NCBI GenBank assembly: GCA_964360145.1 | Contig: CAYHWW010000046.1 | Span: 1 to 19,967, forward strand | Direction of reading: 5' to 3' | Length of the DNA: 19,967 bases | Origin: CAYHWW01 sp964360145 | GTDB lineage: Bacteria; Bdellovibrionota; UBA1018; CAYHWW01 | Shown here: in pieces, positions 1 to 7,210 of the stretch | Numbering within the stretch: the first letter of the stretch is position 1 | Layout of the letters: each line of letters begins with the position of its first letter | Notes under the pieces: model-generated | What the model saw: only the letters and a program-made list of their open reading frames with translations | Told to the model about the DNA's origin: nothing | Database searches by the model: none | Program-made: the position numbers and the translations under genes

Positions 1-1
1 G

Positions 2-181
2 GGTCATTATCAGCCTGCGGAAGTGTACTACACCAGCACGGATCGTCTTGTGGGGGTGACGGTGAACAGCGTCCGTGACGAAGTCGAGAGCATCGGTCTT
101 TCTCCACTGCCCGACCCCGTCAATATCGCTGACCATCAACGCGCACCGACCTCAGAGAAGAAAAAACAGCCTTCACGGTAG
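2..181 (+). CDS. C-terminal fragment of an unidentified protein
   Basis: An open frame enters from the left edge and ends at TAG 179-181, giving 59 residues with a hydrophilic, lysine-rich tail ending TSEKKKQPSR. The fragment begins GHYQPAEVYYTSTDRLVGVT. It lies 71 bp upstream of nnrS on the same strand, so the two could be cotranscribed. No family is recognisable from this tail, and there is no signal or membrane segment in the visible part. The reading frame is supported only by its openness and plausible composition. Confidence 0.5.
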   Translation, partial: GHYQPAEVYYTSTDRLVGVTVNSVRDEVESIGLSPLPDPVNIADHQRAPTSEKKKQPSR

Positions 182-252
182 GGTAACCTGCAAACATTGC
201 CCTTGATCCCCCACGCCCCTTGATGAGCACATGTCCATGAGGGAAACCGCTC

Positions 253-1419
253 ATGGCTCCAGGATCAAAAACAGCACTTTGGCAGTTAGCGTTCAGGCCC
301 TTCTTTTTCTTTGGTTCTTTATACGCGCTGGTGGCGGTTGCGCTGTGGCTGAGCTTCCTGTTCGGCGTGCTGCCTTATCGGGGGCATCTCGCCCTGGTCA
401 CCTGGCATTCCCACGAAATGGTTTTTGGGTTTGCCAGCGCCGTGATGGCCGGATTCGTGCTGACCGCATCCCAGAACTGGACGGGGCTGCGCGGCGTGCA
501 CGGGCTCAAGCTCCAGCTCATCTTCGGCCTCTGGGCACTGGGCCGGGTCCTCATGGCTACATCACCGGCACCGAGCGCCATCACCACCCTGGTGGATCTT
601 GGCTTCTACCCCTTGCTCGCGATTTATATGTTCCCGTACCTCAAAGACCCCGAGATGAAGGTGGAACGCGTCTTCTTCGCCTATTTTGCCATTTTTTTCG
701 CGGGCAACCTGCTGGTGCACCTCGATGCCCACGGCATCCTCCCGGGGCATTCGCGCAAGGGCATTTTGCTGGGGCTTTACACCATGGTGATCGTGGTGAT
801 CTTCATGGGCGGCAGGGTCATTCCCTTTTTCACGGAAAGCACCCTCGCGAAAGCCCAACCGAAAACCTGGGAGCCCGTGGAACGACTCAGCCACATTTCC
901 GCGTGGCTCTTTCTTGCCTCGCAAATCTTTTATGAAAACTCATTATGGAGCGCCCTCATCGCATTTGGCGCGGCCCTCATTCACCTCATCCGGCTTTGGG
1001 GCTGGCAAGTGCGGCGGGTGCGGCGCATTCCCATCATTTGGGTGTTGCACACCGCATATTTCTGGCTCGCCACCGGTTTTGCCATGGCAGGGCTTGCATC
1101 TCTGGGCCTCATCGCCTCCTCCGCCTCTTTGCATGCCTTCACCGTGGGGGGGCTCAGCATCGTGATCTACGGCATGATCACCCGGGTTTCGCTGGGGCAC
1201 ACTGGCCGCCCACTGCGACCCACAGTGCCCATCGTCACGGCATACTACCTCTTGATCGCCGCCGCGGTGGTGCGTGTCTTCGCACCCCTGATCAGCCCCT
1301 CACTCCATGACGGCGCCGTGATCTTCAGCGGCGCGCTCTGGATCGCGGCGTTCTTTATTTTTCTAGTAATTTACGGGCCCATCCTGACGTCACCCCGCAT
1401 CGACGGAAGACCGGGTTGA
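253..1419 (+). CDS. nnrS: NnrS family heme-copper membrane protein
   Basis: This 388-residue, very hydrophobic protein has about a dozen predicted membrane segments, the normal size for NnrS. Family hallmarks are visible: WHSHEM at 51-56, GGRVIPFFTES at 186-196, HAFTVG at 294-299 and MITRVSLGHTGR at 308-319. These contain the conserved histidines and arginines that probably bind heme. NnrS proteins are regulated with denitrification genes in other bacteria and protect cells from NO and nitrosative stress in the inner membrane; the exact reaction is not settled. The ATG is preceded by a GAGG about 10 nt upstream. The gene is convergent with the sco-nirV-nirK operon, with only 9 bp between the stop codons, and it sits beside the NO-producing and NO-consuming enzymes, which fits the role. 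Confidence 0.93.
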   Translation: MAPGSKTALWQLAFRPFFFFGSLYALVAVALWLSFLFGVLPYRGHLALVTWHSHEMVFGFASAVMAGFVLTASQNWTGLRGVHGLKLQLIFGLWALGRVLMATSPAPSAITTLVDLGFYPLLAIYMFPYLKDPEMKVERVFFAYFAIFFAGNLLVHLDAHGILPGHSRKGILLGLYTMVIVVIFMGGRVIPFFTESTLAKAQPKTWEPVERLSHISAWLFLASQIFYENSLWSALIAFGAALIHLIRLWGWQVRRVRRIPIIWVLHTAYFWLATGFAMAGLASLGLIASSASLHAFTVGGLSIVIYGMITRVSLGHTGRPLRPTVPIVTAYYLLIAAAVVRVFAPLISPSLHDGAVIFSGALWIAAFFIFLVIYGPILTSPRIDGRPG

Positions 1420-1428
1420 TGGTGCCGC

Positions 1429-1971
1429 TCAATCCAGCAGCTGCGTCTCTTTTTCATCGAGGGACTTGAGAGTGCGGCGGATCTCACCCTGAGGTGACAA
1501 CAGGATGATCTTGTTGTCGTGCATGATCTCATGGCTTCCAGGATTTTTCGAATAACTGATCTCGAGGAGCATGGACAAGCGACGCACGTCGGTCTCTTTA
1601 CCCGTAAGGAAGGTCCAGTTCTTTTCCGTGACCCCCGCCTCCTCCCGGTACTCCCGCAGGGCCTGGGGCGTGTCGTTCTTGGGATCAAAGCTGACGATGA
1701 CGAAAGAGGCGTCTATTTTTTTCTCGGCGAAAAGTTTTTCAACTTTTCTCAGCTTCTGCATGATGAGCGGACAGCTGCCATGACAAGAGGTGTAGGCCAT
1801 GGTGATGACGACATTTTTTCCGCTCCAGTTGCTCAGCTGCGCCGGCTTGCCTTGATCGGTCACCCATTTTAAAGGCGCCTCGTACAAAGACCCCTTGGGC
1901 CACTGGGCCCCAAGCAGCAGACAACAGAGAGCTGAGATCATGATGCTTTGAATGACTCGCTTCGAATTCAT
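1429..1971 (-). CDS. SCO1/SenC/PrrC family copper chaperone or thioredoxin-like protein
   Basis: The protein has 180 residues: a hydrophobic N-terminal export or anchor segment at about 8-22, then a thioredoxin-like fold. The copper motif CxxxC is present as C63-HGS-C67 in TSCHGSCPL, and the distal conserved histidine is probably H151 in HEIMHDNKIILL. Sco proteins bind copper through these residues and metallate periplasmic or membrane cuproenzymes, classically the CuA site of cytochrome oxidase. Its ATG overlaps the stop codon of the nirV-like gene (ATGA, 1968-1971), so it is the third gene of the nirK operon. That position suggests, by inference, delivery of copper to NirK rather than to an oxidase. 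No CuA oxidase or N2O reductase gene is in view. The 3' end faces nnrS. Confidence 0.9.
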   Translation of the reverse strand: MNSKRVIQSIMISALCCLLLGAQWPKGSLYEAPLKWVTDQGKPAQLSNWSGKNVVITMAYTSCHGSCPLIMQKLRKVEKLFAEKKIDASFVIVSFDPKNDTPQALREYREEAGVTEKNWTFLTGKETDVRRLSMLLEISYSKNPGSHEIMHDNKIILLSPQGEIRRTLKSLDEKETQLLD

Positions 1972-2735
1972 TTTGACTCGCTATCGTAGGCGCAACGAAA
2001 GCCCACATTTGATTGATTGAACTGCGCTCTGAGGCTGTTTCGCGTGGCATAGCGCATGAAAGCCGCATAATCCGATCGCGAACTGGCCCCCGTGGCCCCG
2101 GCGCCGCAAACCATGCTCGTTGATTTATCACCGTCCTGCCGGTTGTCACCGCTGATGAACACGCTATTGAAATCTGAGGTCCACTCCCACACAAGACCAT
2201 GCAAATCATGAACACCGTAATAATTCGGCGCCCCTTTTCCCACCCTCCGAGGCCCGTGGGCCGAGGTGGGCTTTGAGTACCAGGCAAGAATCTGGGCGTT
2301 GAACTCCGAGTCCCTGGACGCGTTGGGCTTCGTGGCGCTGGCTGCTGCCACATACTCCCACTCCAAAACAGTGGGCAGTCTCCCCCCCTTTGCTTCGCAG
2401 TATGCGGCGGCGGCATGCCAGGACACGTTGACCACGGGGGCCTCCGCGAGCTCGCGCTTGAAATTCAATCCATGCCAGTCATTCAAATACTTATCGTCCG
2501 CGTAGATCTTCGGCACCTTCTCCTTCGCCCACTCCTTGTGGCTGATGAGAAACTGCCCAAAGTCCCGGTGGGTGACGGGGAACCGATCAATGTCAAAGGA
2601 ACTCACAGGGAGTTCTTTCTGCCCGGGCGATACGCCGAAAAGAGGCAGAAACCCGCCCGCTGGGATCTTAATGATTTTTTCAGCAGAATGCCCACTGTGC
2701 GACATCAACGCAAAAAGCATCATTGATACTGACAT
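1968..2735 (-). CDS. nirV: NirV-like FGE-sulfatase (SUMF1) domain protein
   Basis: This 255-residue protein has one formylglycine-generating-enzyme-like domain. Visible family blocks are PVVNVSWHAAAAYCEAKGG (100-118) followed by RLPTVLEWEY, then YYGVHDLHGLVWEWTSDF (172-189) and a terminal GFRCA (245-249). The stretch CGAGATGASSRSDYAAFMRY (210-229) resembles NirV proteins, which are encoded next to copper nitrite reductase in several denitrifiers. The role of NirV is unknown, although a maturation function is often assumed. A short hydrophobic N-terminus (1-17) may direct export, which fits a periplasmic partner. ATG 2735 is the only reasonable start, because an in-frame stop lies 24 nt further upstream. 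It starts 23 bp after nirK and overlaps the sco-like gene by 4 bp. No strong Shine-Dalgarno is visible. Confidence 0.87.
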   Translation of the reverse strand: MSVSMMLFALMSHSGHSAEKIIKIPAGGFLPLFGVSPGQKELPVSSFDIDRFPVTHRDFGQFLISHKEWAKEKVPKIYADDKYLNDWHGLNFKRELAEAPVVNVSWHAAAAYCEAKGGRLPTVLEWEYVAAASATKPNASRDSEFNAQILAWYSKPTSAHGPRRVGKGAPNYYGVHDLHGLVWEWTSDFNSVFISGDNRQDGDKSTSMVCGAGATGASSRSDYAAFMRYATRNSLRAQFNQSNVGFRCAYDSESK

Positions 2736-2758
2736 TGCTACACCATGCGCACGCGCCG

Positions 2759-4225
2759 CTACTCATGCCCCTTGGCAGGAGCGGGCGCCGCCAATGCCGC
2801 ACGGGCCTTGGCTACTTCAGCTGCGGTAAAGGCCGAGGCTTTGTTACCCCAGGTGTTGGTGACATAAGTCAGCACAGAGGCGAGATCCTCGTCCGTGAGA
2901 CCGGAAACCGGAGTCATGACGCCGTTGTATTCTTTTCCGTTCACGACAAGTTTACCGCTCTTGCCCTGGAGCACGATATTCACAGCCTCAGACCGGTCCG
3001 TGGATGAAGCGATGCGCTTGAGATAATCCGACTTCGCCAGCGGTGGGAACACCCCCGCGATGCCCTCGCCGTTGGCTTGGTGGCACATGGCGCAGTTTTT
3101 GACAAAAAGGGCGGAGCCGCTGAGCTTTTTCTTGGACGTAGCGGGGGCGGACTCCGCGCCGCCTTTCCCCGCTGACTTAACGCTGGTGGCAATGGATTCG
3201 TCACCCAAGTAGGCTTCGTCCACTTCCTTGCCGGAATAGACCAGCTTATCCTGTTCCCCGTCGACCTTCAGCATCCCGAGGCTGCCCTTATTGAAGGTCC
3301 TGAAAATGCTGTGATCGACGATGATGTAGGTGCCGTTGGTATCAAGCTTGAAATCAACGATGGCGGACCCCCCCGCGGGGATCAGGGTCGTCTGCACATT
3401 GTCTTGGAACTTGGAGCCCCCTTCGAAATAGACGCGGTCAAAAATTTCGCCAATCACATGGAAGGAGGAGACCAAATTGGGACCACCATTGCCCACGAAA
3501 AGCCGGATTTTGTCCCCGACTTTGGCTTTCAGGGCGTTGTCACCCACCAGCGAGAGCGCGGAGCCGTTGAACACCACATAGCTCGGGTTCTCATCAATGG
3601 CCCGCTTCATGGCGAAGGGCTGCAACCCCTTCTCGCCAAACTCGCCCTTGGCATAGAAGTCCCCTTGCACGACGTAGAATTCATGATCTACGGGGGGCAG
3701 GGGCTCCACGGGCTGAACATAGATCAAGCCATACATGCCATTGGCGATGTGCATGCCCACGGGGGCCGTAGCGCAGTGATAGATATAAAGACCTGGATTA
3801 AGGGCTTTAAATGAAAATCTGGATTTATGGCCAGGGGCCGTGAAGCTGCTGGCCGCGCCGCCGCCGGGCCCCGTCACGGCATGAAGATCGATATTGTGGG
3901 GAAGCGTGTTATTGGGATTGTTCGCCAAATGGAACTCAACGGAATCGCCGACTCTCACGCGGATGAATTTGCCAGGCACCGAGCCACCAAAGGTCCAGAA
4001 GGTGTACTCCACACCATCGGCGAGCCTGCCCACCTTTTCGATGACTTCAAGCTCCACCACCACCTTCGCGGGATGAGAACGGGTGATGGGAGGGGGAACG
4101 TTGGGAGGCAACGTCAGTATGGCTTTCTCCGTGGGCAGTTCGCTGCCGGCCACAGCATTTACGCTCACCATTGCAAGAATGGCCATGGATTGAAGAAGCA
4201 TTTTATTGATCACTGACCTGCCCAT
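2759..4225 (-). CDS. nirK: Copper nitrite reductase with C-terminal cytochrome c domain
   Basis: The protein has 488 residues, against roughly 340-380 for two-domain NirK. A signal peptide covers about 1-27, two cupredoxin domains about 40-325, and a class I cytochrome c about 365-460. Inferred copper ligands are H110, C151, H159 and M164 (type 1) and H115, H150 and H305 (type 2). Catalytic D113 and H256 are also present. The short loop between C151 and M164 (ATAPVGMHIANG) is of the class II type. The cytochrome domain has CAMCH at 378-382 and a likely axial M437. The enzyme reduces nitrite to NO in the periplasm, and the fused heme should feed electrons to the type 1 copper. A good GGAG lies 6 nt before the ATG. 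It heads the nirK-nirV-sco operon and is divergent from norC. Confidence 0.96.
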   Translation of the reverse strand: MGRSVINKMLLQSMAILAMVSVNAVAGSELPTEKAILTLPPNVPPPITRSHPAKVVVELEVIEKVGRLADGVEYTFWTFGGSVPGKFIRVRVGDSVEFHLANNPNNTLPHNIDLHAVTGPGGGAASSFTAPGHKSRFSFKALNPGLYIYHCATAPVGMHIANGMYGLIYVQPVEPLPPVDHEFYVVQGDFYAKGEFGEKGLQPFAMKRAIDENPSYVVFNGSALSLVGDNALKAKVGDKIRLFVGNGGPNLVSSFHVIGEIFDRVYFEGGSKFQDNVQTTLIPAGGSAIVDFKLDTNGTYIIVDHSIFRTFNKGSLGMLKVDGEQDKLVYSGKEVDEAYLGDESIATSVKSAGKGGAESAPATSKKKLSGSALFVKNCAMCHQANGEGIAGVFPPLAKSDYLKRIASSTDRSEAVNIVLQGKSGKLVVNGKEYNGVMTPVSGLTDEDLASVLTYVTNTWGNKASAFTAAEVAKARAALAAPAPAKGHE

Positions 4226-4321
4226 TTTATTCTCCGTCGCTCTTTGAGTTAACCAGATTCAGCACTGGCTGTAAGATGTTCTCTGTGCCGCCCACCATGC
4301 AGTCACTACTTATGGGAACGT

Positions 4322-4337
4322 TATGATCTTCGTCATA
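4322..4337. promoter_or_regulatory. CRP/FNR-type inverted repeat between nirK and norC
   Basis: TATGA-N6-TCATA is an exact 5-bp inverted repeat with the spacing of CRP/FNR-superfamily sites (TGTGA-N6-TCACA; FNR/DNR/NNR TTGA-N6-TCAA). It is the clearest palindrome in the 145-bp divergent gap. The centre is 41.5 bp upstream of the first base of norC, the classic class II activator distance if transcription starts at the ATG. It may also serve nirK, but its centre is about 104 bp from that ATG. Binding by an NO- or oxygen-responsive regulator is inference; no such regulator gene is in the window. Confidence 0.5.
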
Positions 4338-4357
4338 GCGCCATCATGAATTAACCA

Positions 4358-4370
4358 CTATATATTATAG
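4358..4370 (+). promoter_or_regulatory. AT-rich -10 region immediately before norC
   Basis: CTATATATTATAG directly abuts the norC ATG. It contains TATATT at 4361-4366 and overlapping variants that could act as a -10 element. Paired with the inverted repeat at 4322-4337 in place of a -35, it predicts transcription starting at about 4371-4373, so norC would have no leader. There is no Shine-Dalgarno before the ATG. The 13 nt also form an imperfect palindrome (CTATA-TAT-TATAG). Confidence 0.4.
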
Positions 4371-5084
4371 ATGCTATCAAAATCCGCCGCGAAGCGTTTT
4401 TTCATTCTGGGCACTGCCGTTTGCGGCGGTGCCTTTTTATTGCTGACCCTCGATACCATCAAACGAGTGCCCGGCCAGACCAACCGGGCACAGCTCACGG
4501 AGTCTGCCATCAGAGGCAAGCACCTCTGGGATCGCAATAATTGCATGGGTTGCCATACGCTGTTGGGCGAAGGCGCCTACTATGCCCCTGAACTCACGAA
4601 AGTCTATGAGCGCAGGGGCCCTGTGTTCATTGATGCCATGCTTCGCGACCCGGAAGCCATGTACCCAGGGCAGCGTAAAATGCAGAAGTATGATCTCTCG
4701 GAACTAGACCGCAAAGACCTCACGGAGTTCTTCAAGTGGATTGGGAACATGGATCTCAATGGCTTCCCACCCAAGCCCAACCTCCTTCCTGTGGCGGTCT
4801 CAAACGCATCGTCGGCGCCTCACTCCGTAGCGACGTCGTTAAATCGTCCCAAGATTTTCAACCAGATGTGCATCGCATGCCACGCTCTTGAAGGCCAGGG
4901 CGGCGCCGTGGGCCCCGCCCTCGATGGCGTGGGCTCGCGCAGAGACAAAAACTACATCCTCGGCTGGCTCAAAGACCCCCTCAAAATAAAACCTGATTCA
5001 AAGATGCCAAAGCTCCCCCTGTCGGACTCTGACATCGTCGAGCTCGTTGCGTACCTCTCTCAACTGAAAGCAAGCGAGAAATGA
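4371..5084 (+). CDS. norC: Nitric oxide reductase subunit C with extra C-terminal cytochrome c domain
   Basis: NorC passes electrons to NorB in the membrane. Residues 1-135 are a standard NorC: a single membrane anchor (about 9-28), heme motif CMGCH at 58-62, the GEGAYYAPELTKVYERRG block, and axial M104 in GQRKM. Unlike usual NorC proteins of about 150 residues, this one continues to 237 residues. A Pro/Ser-rich linker (about 133-158) leads to a second class I cytochrome c domain with CIACH at 167-171 and likely axial M212 in SKMPKLPLSDSDI. It should therefore carry two hemes c. The second may act as an attached electron donor; this is inference. The ATG is the only candidate before the anchor helix. 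The stop overlaps the norB start (ATGA at 5081-5084). Confidence 0.92.
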   Translation: MLSKSAAKRFFILGTAVCGGAFLLLTLDTIKRVPGQTNRAQLTESAIRGKHLWDRNNCMGCHTLLGEGAYYAPELTKVYERRGPVFIDAMLRDPEAMYPGQRKMQKYDLSELDRKDLTEFFKWIGNMDLNGFPPKPNLLPVAVSNASSAPHSVATSLNRPKIFNQMCIACHALEGQGGAVGPALDGVGSRRDKNYILGWLKDPLKIKPDSKMPKLPLSDSDIVELVAYLSQLKASEK

Positions 5085-6430
5085 AATACAAATCACAGAA
5101 AGTCGCCTACTATTTTTTCGCCACCTGCATGCTGCTCCTCTCCCTGCAGGTCATTTATGGCTTCATCATGGCTTTTGCCCACGCAGGCTTCGATGGTCTT
5201 CACAGCATCATCCCCTTCCACACCGCACGAGCAACCCATACCAACCTCCTCGTCATGTGGCTGCTGGCGGGCTTCATGGGCTCCGCTTATTACATCATCC
5301 CGGAAGAATGCGAATGCGAGCTCTTCAGCCCCAAGCTTGCCCTGGTTCAGCTCGGCGCCTTCGTAGCCGTTGGTGTCACGGCCGTCATCGGCTTTCACTT
5401 CAACTGGTGGGAAGGCCGCAAGTTCCTGGAAATCCCCCGCCCCTTGGACTACCTCGTAGTCGTCGACGTTCTTCTGTTCATATTCCTCATCGGCAAGACC
5501 ATCTGGAGCGCCAAGCGCCATACGACCACAAGCCTGGTCTTGTTTTTTGCGCTGCTCAGCGCCGCGTTGCTCTACCTGCCGGGAATGATCCCCACCGACT
5601 CCCAAACCATGGACTCCTACTGGCGGTGGTGGGTGGTGCACCTCTGGGTTGAAGGCGTTTGGGAACTCATCATGGGCGCGATCCTTTCCTTCTTGCTCAT
5701 CAAGGTTACAGGGGTGGACCGCGAGATCGTCGAAAAGTGGCTCTATGTCATTCTGGGCTTCACCTTCCTGTCCGGCATTTTGGGCACGGGCCATCACTAC
5801 TACTACATCGGCACCCCCAAATACTGGCTCTGGATTGGCGGCTTTTTCAGCGCGCTGGAACCGCTGGCCTTCCTTGGCATGGCGATTTACGCCATTGCCA
5901 TGATGAAGAAGGGGGGCCGCAGCCACCCCAACAAGACGGCCCTCGCGTGGACCATCGGTTGCTCCATTCTCTCCTTTGTGGGGGCCGGGTTCCTCGGGTT
6001 TGCCCACACCCTGCCACAGGTGAATATGTACACCCACGGCACCCTGGTCACCGCCATGCACGGACACATGGCCTTCTGGGGCGCCTATGCGATGTTGATA
6101 CTAGCCATCATCACCTACAGCATGCCGCTCATGACCCGCCGTCGGCTGCACGACACCCCCATGAATGTCTTCGCGTTCTGGGCGTCGAACATCGGAATGA
6201 TCTTCATGACTCTCGCCTTCGCCGTGGCCGGGGTCACCCAGGTCTACCTCGAGCGCAAAGTAGGCTTGGATTTCCTTGCGGTTCAAAAGGAAATTGAAGT
6301 GCATTTCGTGGGCTTGATCCTCGCGGCCTGCGTATTTACGTTGGGCATCGCGGCGTTCGTCGTGAACTTCATCCGTTACGGCCTGCCCACCGATGAAGGC
6401 GCGGGCACCGATGTCTACAGAGACGTCTAA
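5081..6430 (+). CDS. norB: Nitric oxide reductase subunit B
   Basis: The protein has 449 residues and about 12 membrane helices, the size of cytochrome c-dependent NorB and without the long quinol-type N-terminal extension. It reduces two NO to N2O at a heme b3-FeB centre in the inner membrane. Ligand positions are visible: H53 (in ATHTNLLVMWLL) and H329 for low-spin heme b, H187, H238 and H239 for FeB, and H327 for heme b3. The catalytic-site glutamates E191 (VHLWVEGVWE) and E260 (FSALEPLAF) are present. It is coupled to norC by a 4-bp overlap, and its last 20 nt overlap the start of norQ. Together with NorC it forms the reductase; the two-heme NorC makes a cytochrome donor more likely than quinol. 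Confidence 0.96.
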   Translation: MKYKSQKVAYYFFATCMLLLSLQVIYGFIMAFAHAGFDGLHSIIPFHTARATHTNLLVMWLLAGFMGSAYYIIPEECECELFSPKLALVQLGAFVAVGVTAVIGFHFNWWEGRKFLEIPRPLDYLVVVDVLLFIFLIGKTIWSAKRHTTTSLVLFFALLSAALLYLPGMIPTDSQTMDSYWRWWVVHLWVEGVWELIMGAILSFLLIKVTGVDREIVEKWLYVILGFTFLSGILGTGHHYYYIGTPKYWLWIGGFFSALEPLAFLGMAIYAIAMMKKGGRSHPNKTALAWTIGCSILSFVGAGFLGFAHTLPQVNMYTHGTLVTAMHGHMAFWGAYAMLILAIITYSMPLMTRRRLHDTPMNVFAFWASNIGMIFMTLAFAVAGVTQVYLERKVGLDFLAVQKEIEVHFVGLILAACVFTLGIAAFVVNFIRYGLPTDEGAGTDVYRDV

Positions 6431-7205
6431 GGGGAAATCGCCGTACTACCGACCCATCGGAAACGAAGCCGAGGTCTTCAAGGCTGCGCGCTCGGCGGAG
6501 TTGCCGGTTCTGCTGCAAGGGCCAACGGGCTGCGGCAAATCACGATTCGTCGAGAACATGGCCGCGGTGGCCGACGTTCCCTTGATCCAGGTCGCATGCA
6601 ACGAAGATACATCGGCATCCGATCTGCTGGGGCGGTATCTGATCAAAGGCGGCGATACGGTGTGGCAGGACGGCCCCGTGACCCGAGCGGTACGCGCGGG
6701 GGCAATGCTCTACCTGGACGAGGTCGCTGAAGCCCGCGAAGATGTTGTCGTGCTGCTGCACTCCCTGGCCGACCACCGCCGGGAAGTGTTCATCGACCGC
6801 ACCAATGAAACCCTCAAAGCCCCAAAGACGTTTCAATTGGTGGCAAGCTACAACCCTGGATATCAAAGAGGCCTCAAAGCGCTGAAGCCTTCCACCAGAC
6901 AGCGTTTTGTCGGTATTTCATTTACGTATCCTCCCGCTGAACTAGAGACTGAAATCATTCAAGCGGAGTCCGGCGCGGCAACTGACATCTGCGTGAAACT
7001 GGTGGGGCTCGCTCGAAAAATTCGTTCTCTTAAGGAGATGGATTTGCCTGAGACAGCGTCAACCCGGCTGCTCATCAATGCAGCGAAGCTCATTGCCGGG
7101 GGGTTGCCCCCACGGGCCGCCTGCACCTCTGCCATCGCAGACCCACTGACCGACCAACGTGAGGAGCTGGCGGCTCTGCGGGATCTCATCTCCATGAGCT
7201 TTTAG
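6411..7205 (+). CDS. norQ: NorQ/CbbQ-type MoxR AAA+ ATPase
   Basis: This 264-residue AAA+ protein belongs to the NirQ/NorQ/CbbQ group. The family N-terminus PYYRPIGNEAEVF is at 11-23, Walker A GPTGCGKS at 37-44, Walker B AMLYLDEV at 98-105 and sensor 1 ASYNPGYQ at 145-152. NorQ works with NorD to activate NO reductase, probably by driving insertion of the FeB iron. I prefer ATG 6411, with GAAGG about 10 nt upstream, over the in-frame ATG 6393, because it puts the conserved PYYRPIG block close to the N-terminus as in relatives. Both starts lie inside norB, so the genes overlap and are probably translationally coupled. norD begins 5 bp after the stop. Confidence 0.93.
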   Translation: MSTETSKGKSPYYRPIGNEAEVFKAARSAELPVLLQGPTGCGKSRFVENMAAVADVPLIQVACNEDTSASDLLGRYLIKGGDTVWQDGPVTRAVRAGAMLYLDEVAEAREDVVVLLHSLADHRREVFIDRTNETLKAPKTFQLVASYNPGYQRGLKALKPSTRQRFVGISFTYPPAELETEIIQAESGAATDICVKLVGLARKIRSLKEMDLPETASTRLLINAAKLIAGGLPPRAACTSAIADPLTDQREELAALRDLISMSF

Positions 7206-7210
7206 CGGCC

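Noticed and set aside
203..226. Two TTGAT half-sites upstream of nnrS as an FNR/DNR box
   Set aside because: They are direct, not inverted, and wrongly spaced for a TTGAT-N4-ATCAA site.
231..935. 234-codon plus-strand frame at the nnrS locus
   Set aside because: It overlaps nnrS in another frame and its product is Arg/Gly/Pro-rich. nnrS carries the family motifs.
5093..6067. 324-codon open frame on the minus strand
   Set aside because: It is antisense to norB, which has all the expected heme and iron ligands. The predicted product is charged and low in complexity, typical of a shadow frame.
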